Shown here one piece after another: positions 29,500 to 39,196 of a DNA stretch of 64,000 nt (the stretch's first letter is position 1; every line of letters begins with the position of its first letter). Source of the stretch: a virus; the IMG/VR virus record IMGVR_UViG_3300025131_000017, positions 17,556-81,555 of that record; one strand, written 5' to 3'. A program made the position numbers and the translations under genes. Below the pieces are notes generated by a model. It was not told the origin of the DNA. It was given only the letters and a program-made list of their open reading frames with translations, and made no database searches.

Positions 29500-31435
29500 C
29501 TATATTTAGTTCGGTTGGTTGTTTAGCTTTAGGATTCTTTTGTTGTGTTCTACTAAATCTAGTTGGGTCACCAAAGATTGCCTTTTCTACATTGGTAATT
29601 CCTGTAGGACTTAAATCAGCAACATAATCAACTCCACTTTGCTCAAACCACATTTGGCTCATATCTGGGGTTACTTCTTTAATTAAAGGAGAACTAAATC
29701 CTTTTTCTAAAAGACTTTCAACCCAAGTTTTAGATAAAGTTAATTCATTCTTAGACCTTGCCTCAGCATATTTATCTATATCTCGTTCTTCGTCAGGTGT
29801 TTTATCGTGCCAATCTGGAGTCTTTCCTCCTGTCCTACCTTTAAACTTTCGTTGTGAAGGTGGAATATGTGCATTTTGAATTACGTCTGGTTCACCTAAT
29901 TCTTCAACTCCTAATCCTTCTTCTTCACCCTCTTCTCCTTGAGCCTGTTGTTGTTGCTCCATTTCTTGTTGTTGAGCTGCTTGTTCCATTTGGTCTTTCT
30001 GTTGTTGTATACCCATAGCCATTTGTTCTGCTTGCATTTGTGCAGTTGGTACGGGTTCTCCACTAATCATAAAGTCAGCATCCCAAAGGGGAACATCTTG
30101 TTCTTTTAATTTTACATCAAAACCTAATCCAGCAAACTGATTTGCAATCTGTATTTTTTGTTGTGCAAATGTTAATCTAGTATTCTCTGCCTTTTCTTCA
30201 GGTTGTGGTAATAGTATTTCATAATCGGTTACACCAAAAGCATCCAATAGTTGTGGGAATACTTTCTCATGCATTAATCGTTGGTCACCTTCAACCACAC
30301 GACTCATAACAACTAGTTGTTGAGTTTGAGAAGACATACCCCCAAACGCTTCTGGAGCTCCTTGCCATGCTGGAGTAACACCCCACATTGAGGCAACTCT
30401 TTCTCTAATTTCATCCTTAACAGGAAGATAATCCATTTCATTTAAACTGTGAAATAGTCTTACCATGTCTACTCTACCTCTTTGGTTTCTAGCAGAAACT
30501 GCTACCATAGGTATATAGTTAGGGTCTAATCTTGTTTGTGCGGCAATATGTTCTCTTTCTCTACGTAATGACTCTGGGTCATCTGTGGTTACCATTAACA
30601 TACTGGCGGGCATTTTTCTCTCGTAGAAATATCTATATAGGTTTTTATCCATACCAACCAAAGTTAATGCTTTTTCAAAGATTGTTAAAATTGGTGACCA
30701 TCCATAAGTTTCTGATGGTGAGAATTTACTTAAGTGAATAATTTCTTTATCAGAGAAATACATGTGTTTACTTCTATGATAATACTTATACATCGCAGGG
30801 TGAAGGTCTACATTACAATCATCCTTCACACACTTACCTTGGGTATCTTGGACTATCTCTCTATGAATAGGACAAATGTAATGAGCATTCTTTGGTAATC
30901 CAGCTTGGTCTAAATCAAATTCCACTAGTGCTGGATTTATTCGTCTAATTTCTTGAAGTCTTGAAGATACAGTTCCATCGCCATTATCTTTATATTCTTT
31001 CGCCATATATAAAAACCCATCATCTAATGTGTTCACATCATAATGAAATTGTCGAAGGACTTCTTCTAGAGACTGGTCAAAAACATTACAGTCTTTAATC
31101 CAATTTGTAACTAATTCTTTTTGTTCTTTCTTAGGATTTTCTATTTTAGGAACAATTGTTATACCTCTCCTAAAAACTTCTCCTGTAATATGAGAAACAG
31201 GACCTCTAATTTCCTCGACTGACATTGAGACAGTTTGTAAATCTTGCACCAATTGTTGGCGATAAGCCATTTGATGTCTTACCCATGTATTTACTATTTG
31301 GTCTAAACCAATAGTTTGGGCTTTACCCACATCCCCAGCAGATTTCATTACATCTAGTAGACTTATTTGTTTATTCAAATCAGCCATTTGTTGCTGCATT
31401 TGAGGAACTTGAGGTATATATTCAGATAATTTCAT
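29486..31435 (-). CDS. portal protein with zinc-ribbon insert, 649 aa
   Basis: Forms the DNA entry dodecamer at the vertex. Visible features: GRVDMVRLFHSLNEMDYLPVK and the helical stem region typical of portals, then a Gln/Glu-rich tail. Near residue 187 a Cys/His ribbon occurs (CPIH-x11-C-x4-C). Roughly residues 450-530 are Gln-rich and may be flexible. Follows the 31438 gene and terminase in order. Confidence 0.85.
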   Translation of the reverse strand: MKLSEYIPQVPQMQQQMADLNKQISLLDVMKSAGDVGKAQTIGLDQIVNTWVRHQMAYRQQLVQDLQTVSMSVEEIRGPVSHITGEVFRRGITIVPKIENPKKEQKELVTNWIKDCNVFDQSLEEVLRQFHYDVNTLDDGFLYMAKEYKDNGDGTVSSRLQEIRRINPALVEFDLDQAGLPKNAHYICPIHREIVQDTQGKCVKDDCNVDLHPAMYKYYHRSKHMYFSDKEIIHLSKFSPSETYGWSPILTIFEKALTLVGMDKNLYRYFYERKMPASMLMVTTDDPESLRREREHIAAQTRLDPNYIPMVAVSARNQRGRVDMVRLFHSLNEMDYLPVKDEIRERVASMWGVTPAWQGAPEAFGGMSSQTQQLVVMSRVVEGDQRLMHEKVFPQLLDAFGVTDYEILLPQPEEKAENTRLTFAQQKIQIANQFAGLGFDVKLKEQDVPLWDADFMISGEPVPTAQMQAEQMAMGIQQQKDQMEQAAQQQEMEQQQQAQGEEGEEEGLGVEELGEPDVIQNAHIPPSQRKFKGRTGGKTPDWHDKTPDEERDIDKYAEARSKNELTLSKTWVESLLEKGFSSPLIKEVTPDMSQMWFEQSGVDYVADLSPTGITNVEKAIFGDPTRFSRTQQKNPKAKQPTELNIDEEE

Positions 31436-31437
31436 TC

Positions 31438-31878
31438 TTAATCCCTACTTAGTTTAGTCATATCCTGCATGGATACTAACTTTAATATATTATCCATTGC
31501 TTTTTCTTTTAACTCATAATCTTCTGAATGAGTGACATCTCTAGTAATTTCAGATTTTTCTTCTTTTAGTTTTAATATTTTCTCATTCAAGGATTGTATC
31601 TCTTGGTCTTTGTCTAAAATTATTGATTCAAGCTCAGCTTCACCTGTTCCAAAAGAAGCATTTTCTAATACCCCTAAACTACCAGCTGTTTTTATTAAAG
31701 CTATGAATTCTCCTTCTGATAATATTTTGACAGCAGTGCTATCATCAGGGATATCATCATCGGCATTAAGCATTTTTAAATCTTGATGCCAAGTATCTAA
31801 TATTCTCCAAGTACCATTATCGTCTTTGTTTGCTACGTATTGCTGTCCTGAATCAGAAAGCATATTTCCTATTGTCAT
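31438..31878 (-). CDS. unknown protein with coiled coil, 146 aa
   Basis: Helical protein, residues 85-125 a coiled coil (ESIILDKDQEIQSLNEKILK). Between NrdJ and portal. No family recognised. Confidence 0.65.
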   Translation of the reverse strand: MTIGNMLSDSGQQYVANKDDNGTWRILDTWHQDLKMLNADDDIPDDSTAVKILSEGEFIALIKTAGSLGVLENASFGTGEAELESIILDKDQEIQSLNEKILKLKEEKSEITRDVTHSEDYELKEKAMDNILKLVSMQDMTKLSRD

Positions 31879-31909
31879 AAAATGACTCCTTTTCTTCTTC
31901 TATATTTAT

Positions 31910-31917
31910 ATTATACT
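31910..31917 (-). promoter_or_regulatory. late-type promoter motif AGTATAAT
   Basis: TTTAGTATAATATAAATA ahead of the 31438-31878 and portal genes; no -35 box. Confidence 0.6.
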
Positions 31918-31934
31918 AAACTTTTTATAATTAC

Positions 31935-33863
31935 CTATGCAATTATACATTTACTAGAACCACAATTTTTGCATGTTTCACATCCACCTTCATTTATAAT
32001 GTGGGGAGAAGTACAACATAAGTCTTGATTTTTTAATATTTTTTCTTCAATAGAAAAACCATCCATAACTAATTGTTTATCTTCTTTAGCATTACCTTTA
32101 ACTAAGACTTCCACTTCTCTTGACCCCGCTCTATAAACTGTAATTCCTTTACATCTTTTTTTCCATGCTAACATATATGCATTTTCAACATCTTCTATAG
32201 TAGCAGAGTTTGCAAAGTTAATTGTTTTTGAAATTCCTGAATCACAATTCTCTTGGAAGGAAGCTTGCATTAATACATGAGCCTCTGGACTAATTGAAGG
32301 TGCAGTTCTATATACATCTTTCGCCCAATCTGGAACTTGAGGAACAGTACTTAAGTCACCACCCTCTGCTAAGTAATCCATTAAATCTTCTGAATAAAAA
32401 CCATATTCTTTAGCATCAGCCTCAAAATATTTGTTTACATAATTTAAAGTTTTACCTTCTAATATGTTTTGTTTCTTCCAAGCTAATGCAAATGTTGGTT
32501 CAACACCACTAGACGTATCAGCAATCATAGAAATAGTTCCTGTTGGTGCAACTGTTAATCTACAATGATTTCTAAATTTTTGATTGTCTACCTTATAGTA
32601 ATCACTTTTTTCCCACGCAGGAAATGTTCCTCTTTCCATTGCAAGATGTTTAGATTCAGAATCGGACCAAGTTTGTATATTTCCCATAATAAGTTTACCA
32701 ATCTTTCTTGCTTCTTCAGAATCATATGGAATCTTTAATTGAATTAATAAGTCAGCAAACCCCATAACTCCCAAACCAATCTTTCGAGTTGCTTTTGTCA
32801 TCTCTTCAATTTCAGGAGTTGCATAATAGTTTGCATCAATAACATTATCTAAGAATCTAGTAGCCTTTCTAGTAACCCATTCTAATCTTGCCCAATCAAT
32901 TTTCTTAAACCATTCACCATCAAAGTTATTCATATCTGATTCACTTCTATAAAATTTAGCAAGGTTAACTGAACCTAAGTTACAAGATTCATTTGGTAAC
33001 AAAGGTTGTTCTCCACATGGATTTGTAGCAATCATGTGTCCATATTCTTGGATAACATGGTTATCTTCATTTACTCTATCTAGAAATATCATTCCCGGTT
33101 CACCATTTCTCCACGCACCCTCAACAATTTTATTAAAAACCTCTCGTGCATTTACCTTTTTAACGAGTGATAAATCTTTAGGGTTGATTAAACCATACTC
33201 CATATTATTTTCAACTGCTTTCATAAAATTAGAATCAACCCCAACTGAAATATTAAAATTATGTATATCTCCTTCAATGGATTTACATGATATAAACTCT
33301 AGTATATCTGGGTGATATATTGACATAACAGCCATATTGGCTCCATCCCTCTTACCTCCTTGTGTTATCATAGAAGATACTCTTGATAACGTCTTTAGAA
33401 CTTCAATAGGACCACAAGCTATACCATGTGTTGACCTTATTCTATCTCCTCTTGGTCTAACATTAGATAAGGCAAACCCTGTACCCCCTCCGAATTTTTG
33501 AACCATCGCTGTGTCAGTAGCTGCTTTCATTATTCCTTCCATACTATCTTCTAGTGGAAGCACAAAACATGCTGATAAAGTTCCTTGTTCTGTTCCTGCA
33601 TTCATTAGTGTTGGAGAGTTTGGAATGAATTCTAACTTTGACATCATTACAAAGAAATCATTTTCTTCTAAAGTAGCCTCAACAGGAAGTTTTCCATAAT
33701 CTAATTCTATTTTTGCGATTGCTTTTGCAACTCTTCTAAATAGTCCATTAGGGTCTTCAATTACTTTATTATCCGAGTCTTTTAAAAAATATCTATGCTC
33801 TAAAATTACTTGGGCTTGGTCTGAAATTTGTGTTGTTTTACTTGAAAAATTGACTAACGTCAT
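31935..33863 (-). CDS. nrdJ: adenosylcobalamin-dependent (class II) ribonucleotide reductase, 642 aa
   Basis: Reduces ribonucleotides to deoxyribonucleotides using a B12-generated radical, so it works with or without oxygen. Motifs: NSPTLMNAGT, C99 in LSACF (active-site disulphide), GGGTGFALSN, and NPCGEQ with N281, thiyl C283 and E285, then NESCNLGSVN. A C-terminal CETCKNCGSSKC tail probably re-reduces the active site. Single-subunit class II enzyme with no NrdB. It lies between terminase and portal, an unusual place. Confidence 0.93.
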   Translation of the reverse strand: MTLVNFSSKTTQISDQAQVILEHRYFLKDSDNKVIEDPNGLFRRVAKAIAKIELDYGKLPVEATLEENDFFVMMSKLEFIPNSPTLMNAGTEQGTLSACFVLPLEDSMEGIMKAATDTAMVQKFGGGTGFALSNVRPRGDRIRSTHGIACGPIEVLKTLSRVSSMITQGGKRDGANMAVMSIYHPDILEFISCKSIEGDIHNFNISVGVDSNFMKAVENNMEYGLINPKDLSLVKKVNAREVFNKIVEGAWRNGEPGMIFLDRVNEDNHVIQEYGHMIATNPCGEQPLLPNESCNLGSVNLAKFYRSESDMNNFDGEWFKKIDWARLEWVTRKATRFLDNVIDANYYATPEIEEMTKATRKIGLGVMGFADLLIQLKIPYDSEEARKIGKLIMGNIQTWSDSESKHLAMERGTFPAWEKSDYYKVDNQKFRNHCRLTVAPTGTISMIADTSSGVEPTFALAWKKQNILEGKTLNYVNKYFEADAKEYGFYSEDLMDYLAEGGDLSTVPQVPDWAKDVYRTAPSISPEAHVLMQASFQENCDSGISKTINFANSATIEDVENAYMLAWKKRCKGITVYRAGSREVEVLVKGNAKEDKQLVMDGFSIEEKILKNQDLCCTSPHIINEGGCETCKNCGSSKCIIA

Positions 33864-33900
33864 CTAGGGTTCCCTCCTCGGTTTTAAAAAATTTATTACT

Positions 33901-35571
33901 TTATTGTCTATATCCACAATAGAGGCATAAACCTCTTTCAGGAACCCAGAAATTTGAGTTACAAACTGTTTCAGCACATTGTGGATTCGGTGCTGAACTA
34001 GCCTTCTCCAAAGGATTAACAGGCTCCATCCCTAAAGGATTAATAGAGGATTCTCCCTCCTTTGTTGACCCCTTTGTTTCATCAAGCATTTCTTGTTTGC
34101 TTTCAGGGGTTTCGCCCGGACTGATAGCATTAAACCAATCTGTTGCACTACCCAAGTCAACGAACTTATAGGCAGTATCGTGTACAGCTTGAAGAGCCAT
34201 AGCGATTGAGAAAAAGGCATCCCCATGTCCCATAGGTGTGTTGGGTGCCTTTAAATCATTGCTCACAGACAAGATTTGTTGCTTCTGTCTTTCATCCTTT
34301 ATTATAGATAGTATACCTGAATGAACAAAGTTTTCAAGCACTCCAGCCATAGTATTTTTAGATTTTCTTGTAAAAGTCATAGGTCTCCATCTAGTGTCCA
34401 AACCTCTATCCTCTAATTCTCCACGAGTGTTGTCAATATATCCTGAAGTTAAATTAAAATTATCGGCTACTTCATTCAAATATTCTATCTGGTCAGAGTA
34501 ATTCCACCCCTCTAAAAAGGATTGATGAACCTGTTCTATCTTGTCCCCTCGTTTTCTAAAAATAACTAAATGAGATGGGTGTCTTTTCTTGCCCACATCA
34601 AACCCTCCAAACATTTGGTCACCACTTTCCCAGTCTGAAAACTCCTTAGTTGCAGGAGCAGACCTTAAATTTTCATCTTCACATTTTGAAATGTCTTCTT
34701 CATTAAAATAGGATACAGTAGCAAAGTGAGGTACAAGCATAAACTCTGAGGCAAACGATTTTGGTCTTGCTTTTTGTTGTGCTAATAAATATTCTTCACT
34801 CATTATCTCAGGTGCTAATACCCTTCGCCCCGGAACAGGGTCTAATGCTGGAAGAACCCTAGACTTGAATCTAGCATCATCTTGTAGTTTGGCTAACAAA
34901 TCTCCGGGCATCATAGGTGTTCCCACCACAATTACAGGAGCTTCTTTTAAAGGTATGAACATTGATTCTGTCATGAAGTGGTCTTCTACTTTAGTTATCT
35001 GCCCCATGTTCAATGGGTTCTCTGGGTCTCTCAATACATCATCAGCAACCAAGGCTCCATTAACATGCATTCCTCTTTTGAAAGAAAACAGTCCACCATG
35101 CATAATCTCCATAGGTTTATTGTTTTTATAAAATCTAGCAGAAAAATCTGCTTTGGGGTTTCGATTGATAAGTAATTCTGGGATAATTGGATTCCTACTA
35201 ACAACCTTATTTATCTCCGCAATATGATATTTAGCCATACCATCACTATAAGATAGATATAATACAGCCATATCTCTAGGAGCCTTCAACAATCTCCAAA
35301 CACTAAAGGCATGTCCTAATATTGTAGACTTGAAATGCCCTCTAGGTAATACTGCCACATAATTTAAACCTTCTGCTAAACATTCTTCAATGTCCTCAGC
35401 TAAAAGACTTACATGCCATGCTTTAAAGTACTCAGGATTATCATAAGAGTATGCCCATATATTTTCAATGAATTCTCTAAAGGTTCCTACTTCATATCTC
35501 TTTTGTTCTTGAAGCCCCCCAGCAAGTACGTCAAATGCTTTGCCTATAGATACAATGTCTTTGTTTGCCAC
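33901..35571 (-). CDS. terminase large subunit, 556 aa
   Basis: Packages DNA into the prohead. ATPase motifs: Walker A LPRGHFKST (residues 75-83) and Walker B ALVADD (173-178). The nuclease domain starts at FGGFDVGKK (D325) with later acids at YIDNT (D380) and GHGDAFF (D451). A C-terminal Cys cluster (CAETVC, CLYC) may bind zinc, which is not typical. Follows the small subunit by one base. Confidence 0.9.
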   Translation of the reverse strand: MANKDIVSIGKAFDVLAGGLQEQKRYEVGTFREFIENIWAYSYDNPEYFKAWHVSLLAEDIEECLAEGLNYVAVLPRGHFKSTILGHAFSVWRLLKAPRDMAVLYLSYSDGMAKYHIAEINKVVSRNPIIPELLINRNPKADFSARFYKNNKPMEIMHGGLFSFKRGMHVNGALVADDVLRDPENPLNMGQITKVEDHFMTESMFIPLKEAPVIVVGTPMMPGDLLAKLQDDARFKSRVLPALDPVPGRRVLAPEIMSEEYLLAQQKARPKSFASEFMLVPHFATVSYFNEEDISKCEDENLRSAPATKEFSDWESGDQMFGGFDVGKKRHPSHLVIFRKRGDKIEQVHQSFLEGWNYSDQIEYLNEVADNFNLTSGYIDNTRGELEDRGLDTRWRPMTFTRKSKNTMAGVLENFVHSGILSIIKDERQKQQILSVSNDLKAPNTPMGHGDAFFSIAMALQAVHDTAYKFVDLGSATDWFNAISPGETPESKQEMLDETKGSTKEGESSINPLGMEPVNPLEKASSAPNPQCAETVCNSNFWVPERGLCLYCGYRQ

Positions 35572-36075
35572 TTATTTTATATCCTCTGAATTTTGTACTA
35601 ATGTTTTTAATTTTATTGCTATTTTTTGTAAGGTATCTTGATTCTCTATTTCTTCAACTAAAATATTTAAAACATCTTGTACAAATTGAAGATTAATCAT
35701 TCCTTGAAGAACTTCTCTTTGACCTTTAACACCGATATCTACAGCTCTCGCTGCATCTAATGCTCTATCAAAATGAAGCTCTGTAATTTCTCGTGTTGCT
35801 TTATTAGCAATAGATGTATAACTATCTAATTGTTCTGCTTGTAATCTCGCAAACCTTTGGGCTTCTGTTTCTGCAATCTCTTGTTTTTTCTCAGCAATTG
35901 CAACAGACTTTTGTTCTGCCCACTTTTCCTTTTTCGCCCATGCATAAATAGTAGGTGGTTTAACTACTACACCATCTATAGATACTTGTTCAGCTATTTC
36001 TTTAGCAGTTAAATCTCCTCTTAGAAATAACTTCATAGCTTCTAATTTTACATTATCAGGAATATATTTAGGCAT
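35572..36075 (-). CDS. terminase small subunit, 167 aa
   Basis: ATG at 36075 (MPKYIPDN...) avoids overlap with the upstream gene. An N-terminal HTH (residues 6-42: AMKLFLRGDLTAKEIAEQVS) then a coiled-coil-like middle, as in phage small terminases that recognise the packaging site. Directly upstream of the large subunit. Confidence 0.75.
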   Translation of the reverse strand: MPKYIPDNVKLEAMKLFLRGDLTAKEIAEQVSIDGVVVKPPTIYAWAKKEKWAEQKSVAIAEKKQEIAETEAQRFARLQAEQLDSYTSIANKATREITELHFDRALDAARAVDIGVKGQREVLQGMINLQFVQDVLNILVEEIENQDTLQKIAIKLKTLVQNSEDIK

Positions 36076-36079
36076 CGGT

Positions 36080-36583
36080 TTACTCGTATATATTATTTGA
36101 ATCCAGCGCACCATATCCTTCATCTGACACATGTTGCGAATCTATATTTCCACCCAAGGCACTTCCATCAGGGTTTAAAAATTTAGTAAAGTCAACTTTA
36201 CCGGCACTCTTAGTAGATGATGTGAAACAATGAGGTACTTTAATTTTAGTTCTACTAGCAGTGATTACTTCTTCATATTTAATAGCAATCTCATTTCTAG
36301 TACAAATACCTTCCCAAATATGGTCTTGTTCATTTATAGGTTGATACCTTAAATTCTTTAAGATTGTACTTGAAGTTCTTTGGAGTCCTTTTATTTCTTG
36401 ATAGTTTTTACATTTAGCATATTTACACCAAACAACTACTCCATGTTTCTTTTTTATATCTTCAAGAGTAGGTAACTTCTTAGGAAATTTGTCTTTATAC
36501 TCTTTCTTTTTCTTTTCCTTCTTCCCCGGAAAAGCCATCTGAAATCCTCTAACTACTTTAGTTAATCCTCCAGCTCCTATCAT
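36080..36583 (-). CDS. unknown protein with Cys pair, 167 aa
   Basis: Basic N-terminus, then CKYAKCKNY near residue 53, and a beta-rich middle. No family recognised. Overlaps the RuvC-like gene by 4 bases. Confidence 0.65.
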   Translation of the reverse strand: MIGAGGLTKVVRGFQMAFPGKKEKKKKEYKDKFPKKLPTLEDIKKKHGVVVWCKYAKCKNYQEIKGLQRTSSTILKNLRYQPINEQDHIWEGICTRNEIAIKYEEVITASRTKIKVPHCFTSSTKSAGKVDFTKFLNPDGSALGGNIDSQHVSDEGYGALDSNNIYE

Positions 36584-37038
36584 CTAGACCTCCTTTTGTT
36601 CCATAATGCTATACATGCTGCATCAGCATAATCTTGTTCAGGGAATTTATCTCCCCACTTATCTATTGCACAATTCTTAATATCTTCTTTCTTTGCATTA
36701 CCCTTACCAATAATTTCTTTCTTCCAACTTCGATTATCTATAATTGAAGTAGGAATACCTTCTTTTAATAAAAATGCCCATACAGCCCCAACAACATTTG
36801 CTATTGCTATTGTAGTTTTAGGATTCTGTATAAAAATAGCTGCTTCAATGGCAGCAGAATCTATTATATCTATTGTACTTAATTCTTCTGAAAATTCTTT
36901 GGTCATGATAGGGAATCTTAAATCAAAACTTTTTTCTTTACTAGACCATTTATCTAAAGACAATAACCTCTCTTTGTCATCTATTAAAGCCCCATGAATA
37001 GCTAAACTAGAACAATCTAATCCTAAAAATTTCTTCAT
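36580..37038 (-). CDS. RuvC-like Holliday junction resolvase, 152 aa
   Basis: RNase H-like fold with the RuvC acids: D8 in FLGLDCS, E65 in AAIEAAIF, and D136/D139 in EQDYADAACIA. Short, phage-type resolvase that cuts branched DNA before packaging. Next to recombination genes. Activity is inferred. Confidence 0.8.
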   Translation of the reverse strand: MKKFLGLDCSSLAIHGALIDDKERLLSLDKWSSKEKSFDLRFPIMTKEFSEELSTIDIIDSAAIEAAIFIQNPKTTIAIANVVGAVWAFLLKEGIPTSIIDNRSWKKEIIGKGNAKKEDIKNCAIDKWGDKFPEQDYADAACIALWNKRRSR

Positions 37039-37541
37039 TGTTGTGTTGTTCCATACGTTCTTAACGCAACTATTCTACTAACTGTATTATAAGCAGTAGA
37101 ATAAGTATTAAGCAATCCTTGAGTTTTTTTCATTAATGCTTGTTGTTCAATTAATTCTCTTTTTAAATCTTTTAGTGAAGAGTGTCGAGTAAGTATTTCT
37201 CCCCTTAATTCTTCACGAGTTGGTTTTTTCTTCTCTAATTCATTATACTCACTAGTTACTTTAAATAGAGCTGTGTTATAACCTTCTGTGAAGGCAGCTT
37301 CAAATGCCCCTACTGTAGCTTCAATAGTAGATACCTTAGTTTCAAGATATCCTTTATAGCCACCATATAGAACTAAAAAGTCTTCTAATTGTTTATTATC
37401 ATAATTCATTAATTTAGAGAAATCTAAGTCGGGTCTTTCATCTAAATCAACTTTAAAATTAGGTAACCCTAAGTGTTCGATTTCTTTTTGAGCTTTTCCT
37501 AATGCTTTCATAGGAGTCCACTTTGTTTCTCTCTGTTGCAC
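37035..37541 (-). CDS. coiled-coil protein, 168 aa
   Basis: Long charged helices, VSTIEATVGAFEAAF and KKPTREELRGEIL, with probable coiled coil from about residue 90 to 140. No family recognised. Start overlaps the TIM-like gene region closely. Confidence 0.65.
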   Translation of the reverse strand: MQQRETKWTPMKALGKAQKEIEHLGLPNFKVDLDERPDLDFSKLMNYDNKQLEDFLVLYGGYKGYLETKVSTIEATVGAFEAAFTEGYNTALFKVTSEYNELEKKKPTREELRGEILTRHSSLKDLKRELIEQQALMKKTQGLLNTYSTAYNTVSRIVALRTYGTTQQ

Positions 37542-37542
37542 T

Positions 37543-38250
37543 TTACACCTTCACTAAAGAATTACTAATATGTGGTTCAATATAATTAATAATTTCCATC
37601 ACTTTAGTTAAATCAAACTTACCATTTGAACGTATACCTGTCTCCATGTCAATCCAATTAATAATTTTGTCTCTCTTATCCCACACTTCAACTGCCTGTG
37701 GTAAGGTATTAATGTTTAATCCCCCGGAGTAACCATATTTTCGGTCTCCAAAGTCTAACCAACTATTTTGGAAAATTCCAGCCCCACTAGAAAAATCTTG
37801 GAAAACTGCTATATTTGGCAAGTCAAGATTATACATAAAGTGATTTCCTTCATCAACTTGTAAGATAAACTCAATATGAGAGTTTCTTTTCATCTCATTA
37901 ATAAACTCATCATTAATTTTATATTTTATTCCATGTGTATTTATTTGAGCTCTTGAAAAAATCTCAGGAATACTTTGTTCCTTCATAATTTGCTCTAATG
38001 ATAATCCTTCAGTTACAAGTTGATATACCATTGGTTCACATAAATGCATCGAAAGATTCATTGTAGGTAAAGTCTTTTTTATTTTTTCTAATTCTGATAT
38101 CCAATTAAAATTAGGAAATCTACTAAACCCTTCCATTCCACTAGGGAATAGAATACCCCACTCTACCCAAGGGTAAGCCTCTGAAATCTTTGCTAATTCA
38201 ACAGGATGAACTGAATTATCAGCTCCTGTAAATGTTACTCGTTCTATCAT
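37543..38250 (-). CDS. TIM-barrel-like protein of unknown function, 235 aa
   Basis: Alternating beta-alpha pattern: IERVTFTGAD, WVEWGILF, NLSMHLCEP, IEFILQVDEGN, IAVFQDFSSGAG, GYSGGLN. This resembles the regular strand spacing of a TIM barrel and the W-V-E-W-G-I-L-F type seen in some uncharacterised bacterial proteins. Enzymatic role unknown. It sits in the recombination block, which is odd for a metabolic fold. Confidence 0.65.
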   Translation of the reverse strand: MIERVTFTGADNSVHPVELAKISEAYPWVEWGILFPSGMEGFSRFPNFNWISELEKIKKTLPTMNLSMHLCEPMVYQLVTEGLSLEQIMKEQSIPEIFSRAQINTHGIKYKINDEFINEMKRNSHIEFILQVDEGNHFMYNLDLPNIAVFQDFSSGAGIFQNSWLDFGDRKYGYSGGLNINTLPQAVEVWDKRDKIINWIDMETGIRSNGKFDLTKVMEIINYIEPHISNSLVKV

Positions 38251-38921
38251 TATTCTTCTCCTATCTTTCTACAATCACACCAAGTTTCGCCTGAACACTC
38301 TTCTGGTCTTGTTAACATATCTTGTATTCTAAAACAACGTTTTAATATATTATCCCATTCTATCACATCTCGTTCTATAATAAAACCCTTTAACCTTTGG
38401 TCGTCTTTACATTCATATAGAACCGTTCCTCTTTCATAATTACCCATATTTAAATACATTTGTAATTGTAGTGCATGTTCAGGTTTAGCATTTTTCAACT
38501 TTGTAAAGTTTAATTTGTTAATTGATTTTAACTCTACGGCAATAACACCTAAGTCATAATGATTAATGATAAAGTCTATTCGCCCTGAAATTGGTGGTAT
38601 ATCGGTCTTTAGAGGCACTTCTCTACCTCTAAGTATACCTAACCCATCAAACCAGTTAGCAACCCTATCTTCTAGAGAACTACCACATTGGAATATTCTT
38701 TGAAGAAGAGCTGGAAGTGGTTTGGCTTCTAGTTTACCATTATAAGCTAACCATAAATATCTATCACAAGGATTACCTAATGATGAAGGATAGAATACAC
38801 CAGCTCGTGGTGGAGTCATTGTTCCAGTAAGATGCTCCTCAAGAATATCTGTTAACCAAATATCTTGTTTTCCTACAGGTGTAATTTTTGTATTGGGTTT
38901 TACTTGTTGAATTCCTGCCAT
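38250..38921 (-). CDS. Cas4/RecB-like 4Fe-4S nuclease, 223 aa
   Basis: PD-(D/E)XK core: E84, D116 in GRIDFI, E130-x-K132 in VELKS, and Q152 in LQLQMYL. Four cysteines (C52, and C209, C215, C217 near the end) match the iron-sulphur arrangement of Cas4 and AddB-type nucleases. A probable single-strand exonuclease for phage recombination. Overlaps the Vsr-like gene by 22 bases. Confidence 0.85.
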   Translation of the reverse strand: MAGIQQVKPNTKITPVGKQDIWLTDILEEHLTGTMTPPRAGVFYPSSLGNPCDRYLWLAYNGKLEAKPLPALLQRIFQCGSSLEDRVANWFDGLGILRGREVPLKTDIPPISGRIDFIINHYDLGVIAVELKSINKLNFTKLKNAKPEHALQLQMYLNMGNYERGTVLYECKDDQRLKGFIIERDVIEWDNILKRCFRIQDMLTRPEECSGETWCDCRKIGEE

Positions 38922-39196
38922 AATTTTTCCTTTATCTCTTTTAATGTTTTTTCTTTAATATGTACTATGTGAGTAATATTTTTATTTTTTAATAAATACT
39001 CATCTCTTTTTTTATCCTTTTTTTGAAGGTGACCATAAATTCCATCAGCCTCAATAACCATCTCTACTTCAGCTACAAAAAAATCTACTATGTATGGAAA
39101 AAATTCCAACTGTTGTTCATAACGTATACCAAACTCATCTAAACATTCAGCAATTAAATTTTCTTGTTTCGTAAAATCTCTAGGTGGTAAGTTCAT
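38900..39196 (-). CDS. Vsr/DUF559-like endonuclease, 98 aa
   Basis: Begins with a helical segment, then FFPYIVDFFVAEVEMVIEADG, whose D plus ExD acids resemble the core of DUF559/Vsr-type PD-(D/E)XK nucleases, and IVHIKEKTL. Small size fits the family. Nicking target unknown. Confidence 0.7.
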   Translation of the reverse strand: MNLPPRDFTKQENLIAECLDEFGIRYEQQLEFFPYIVDFFVAEVEMVIEADGIYGHLQKKDKKRDEYLLKNKNITHIVHIKEKTLKEIKEKLWQEFNK

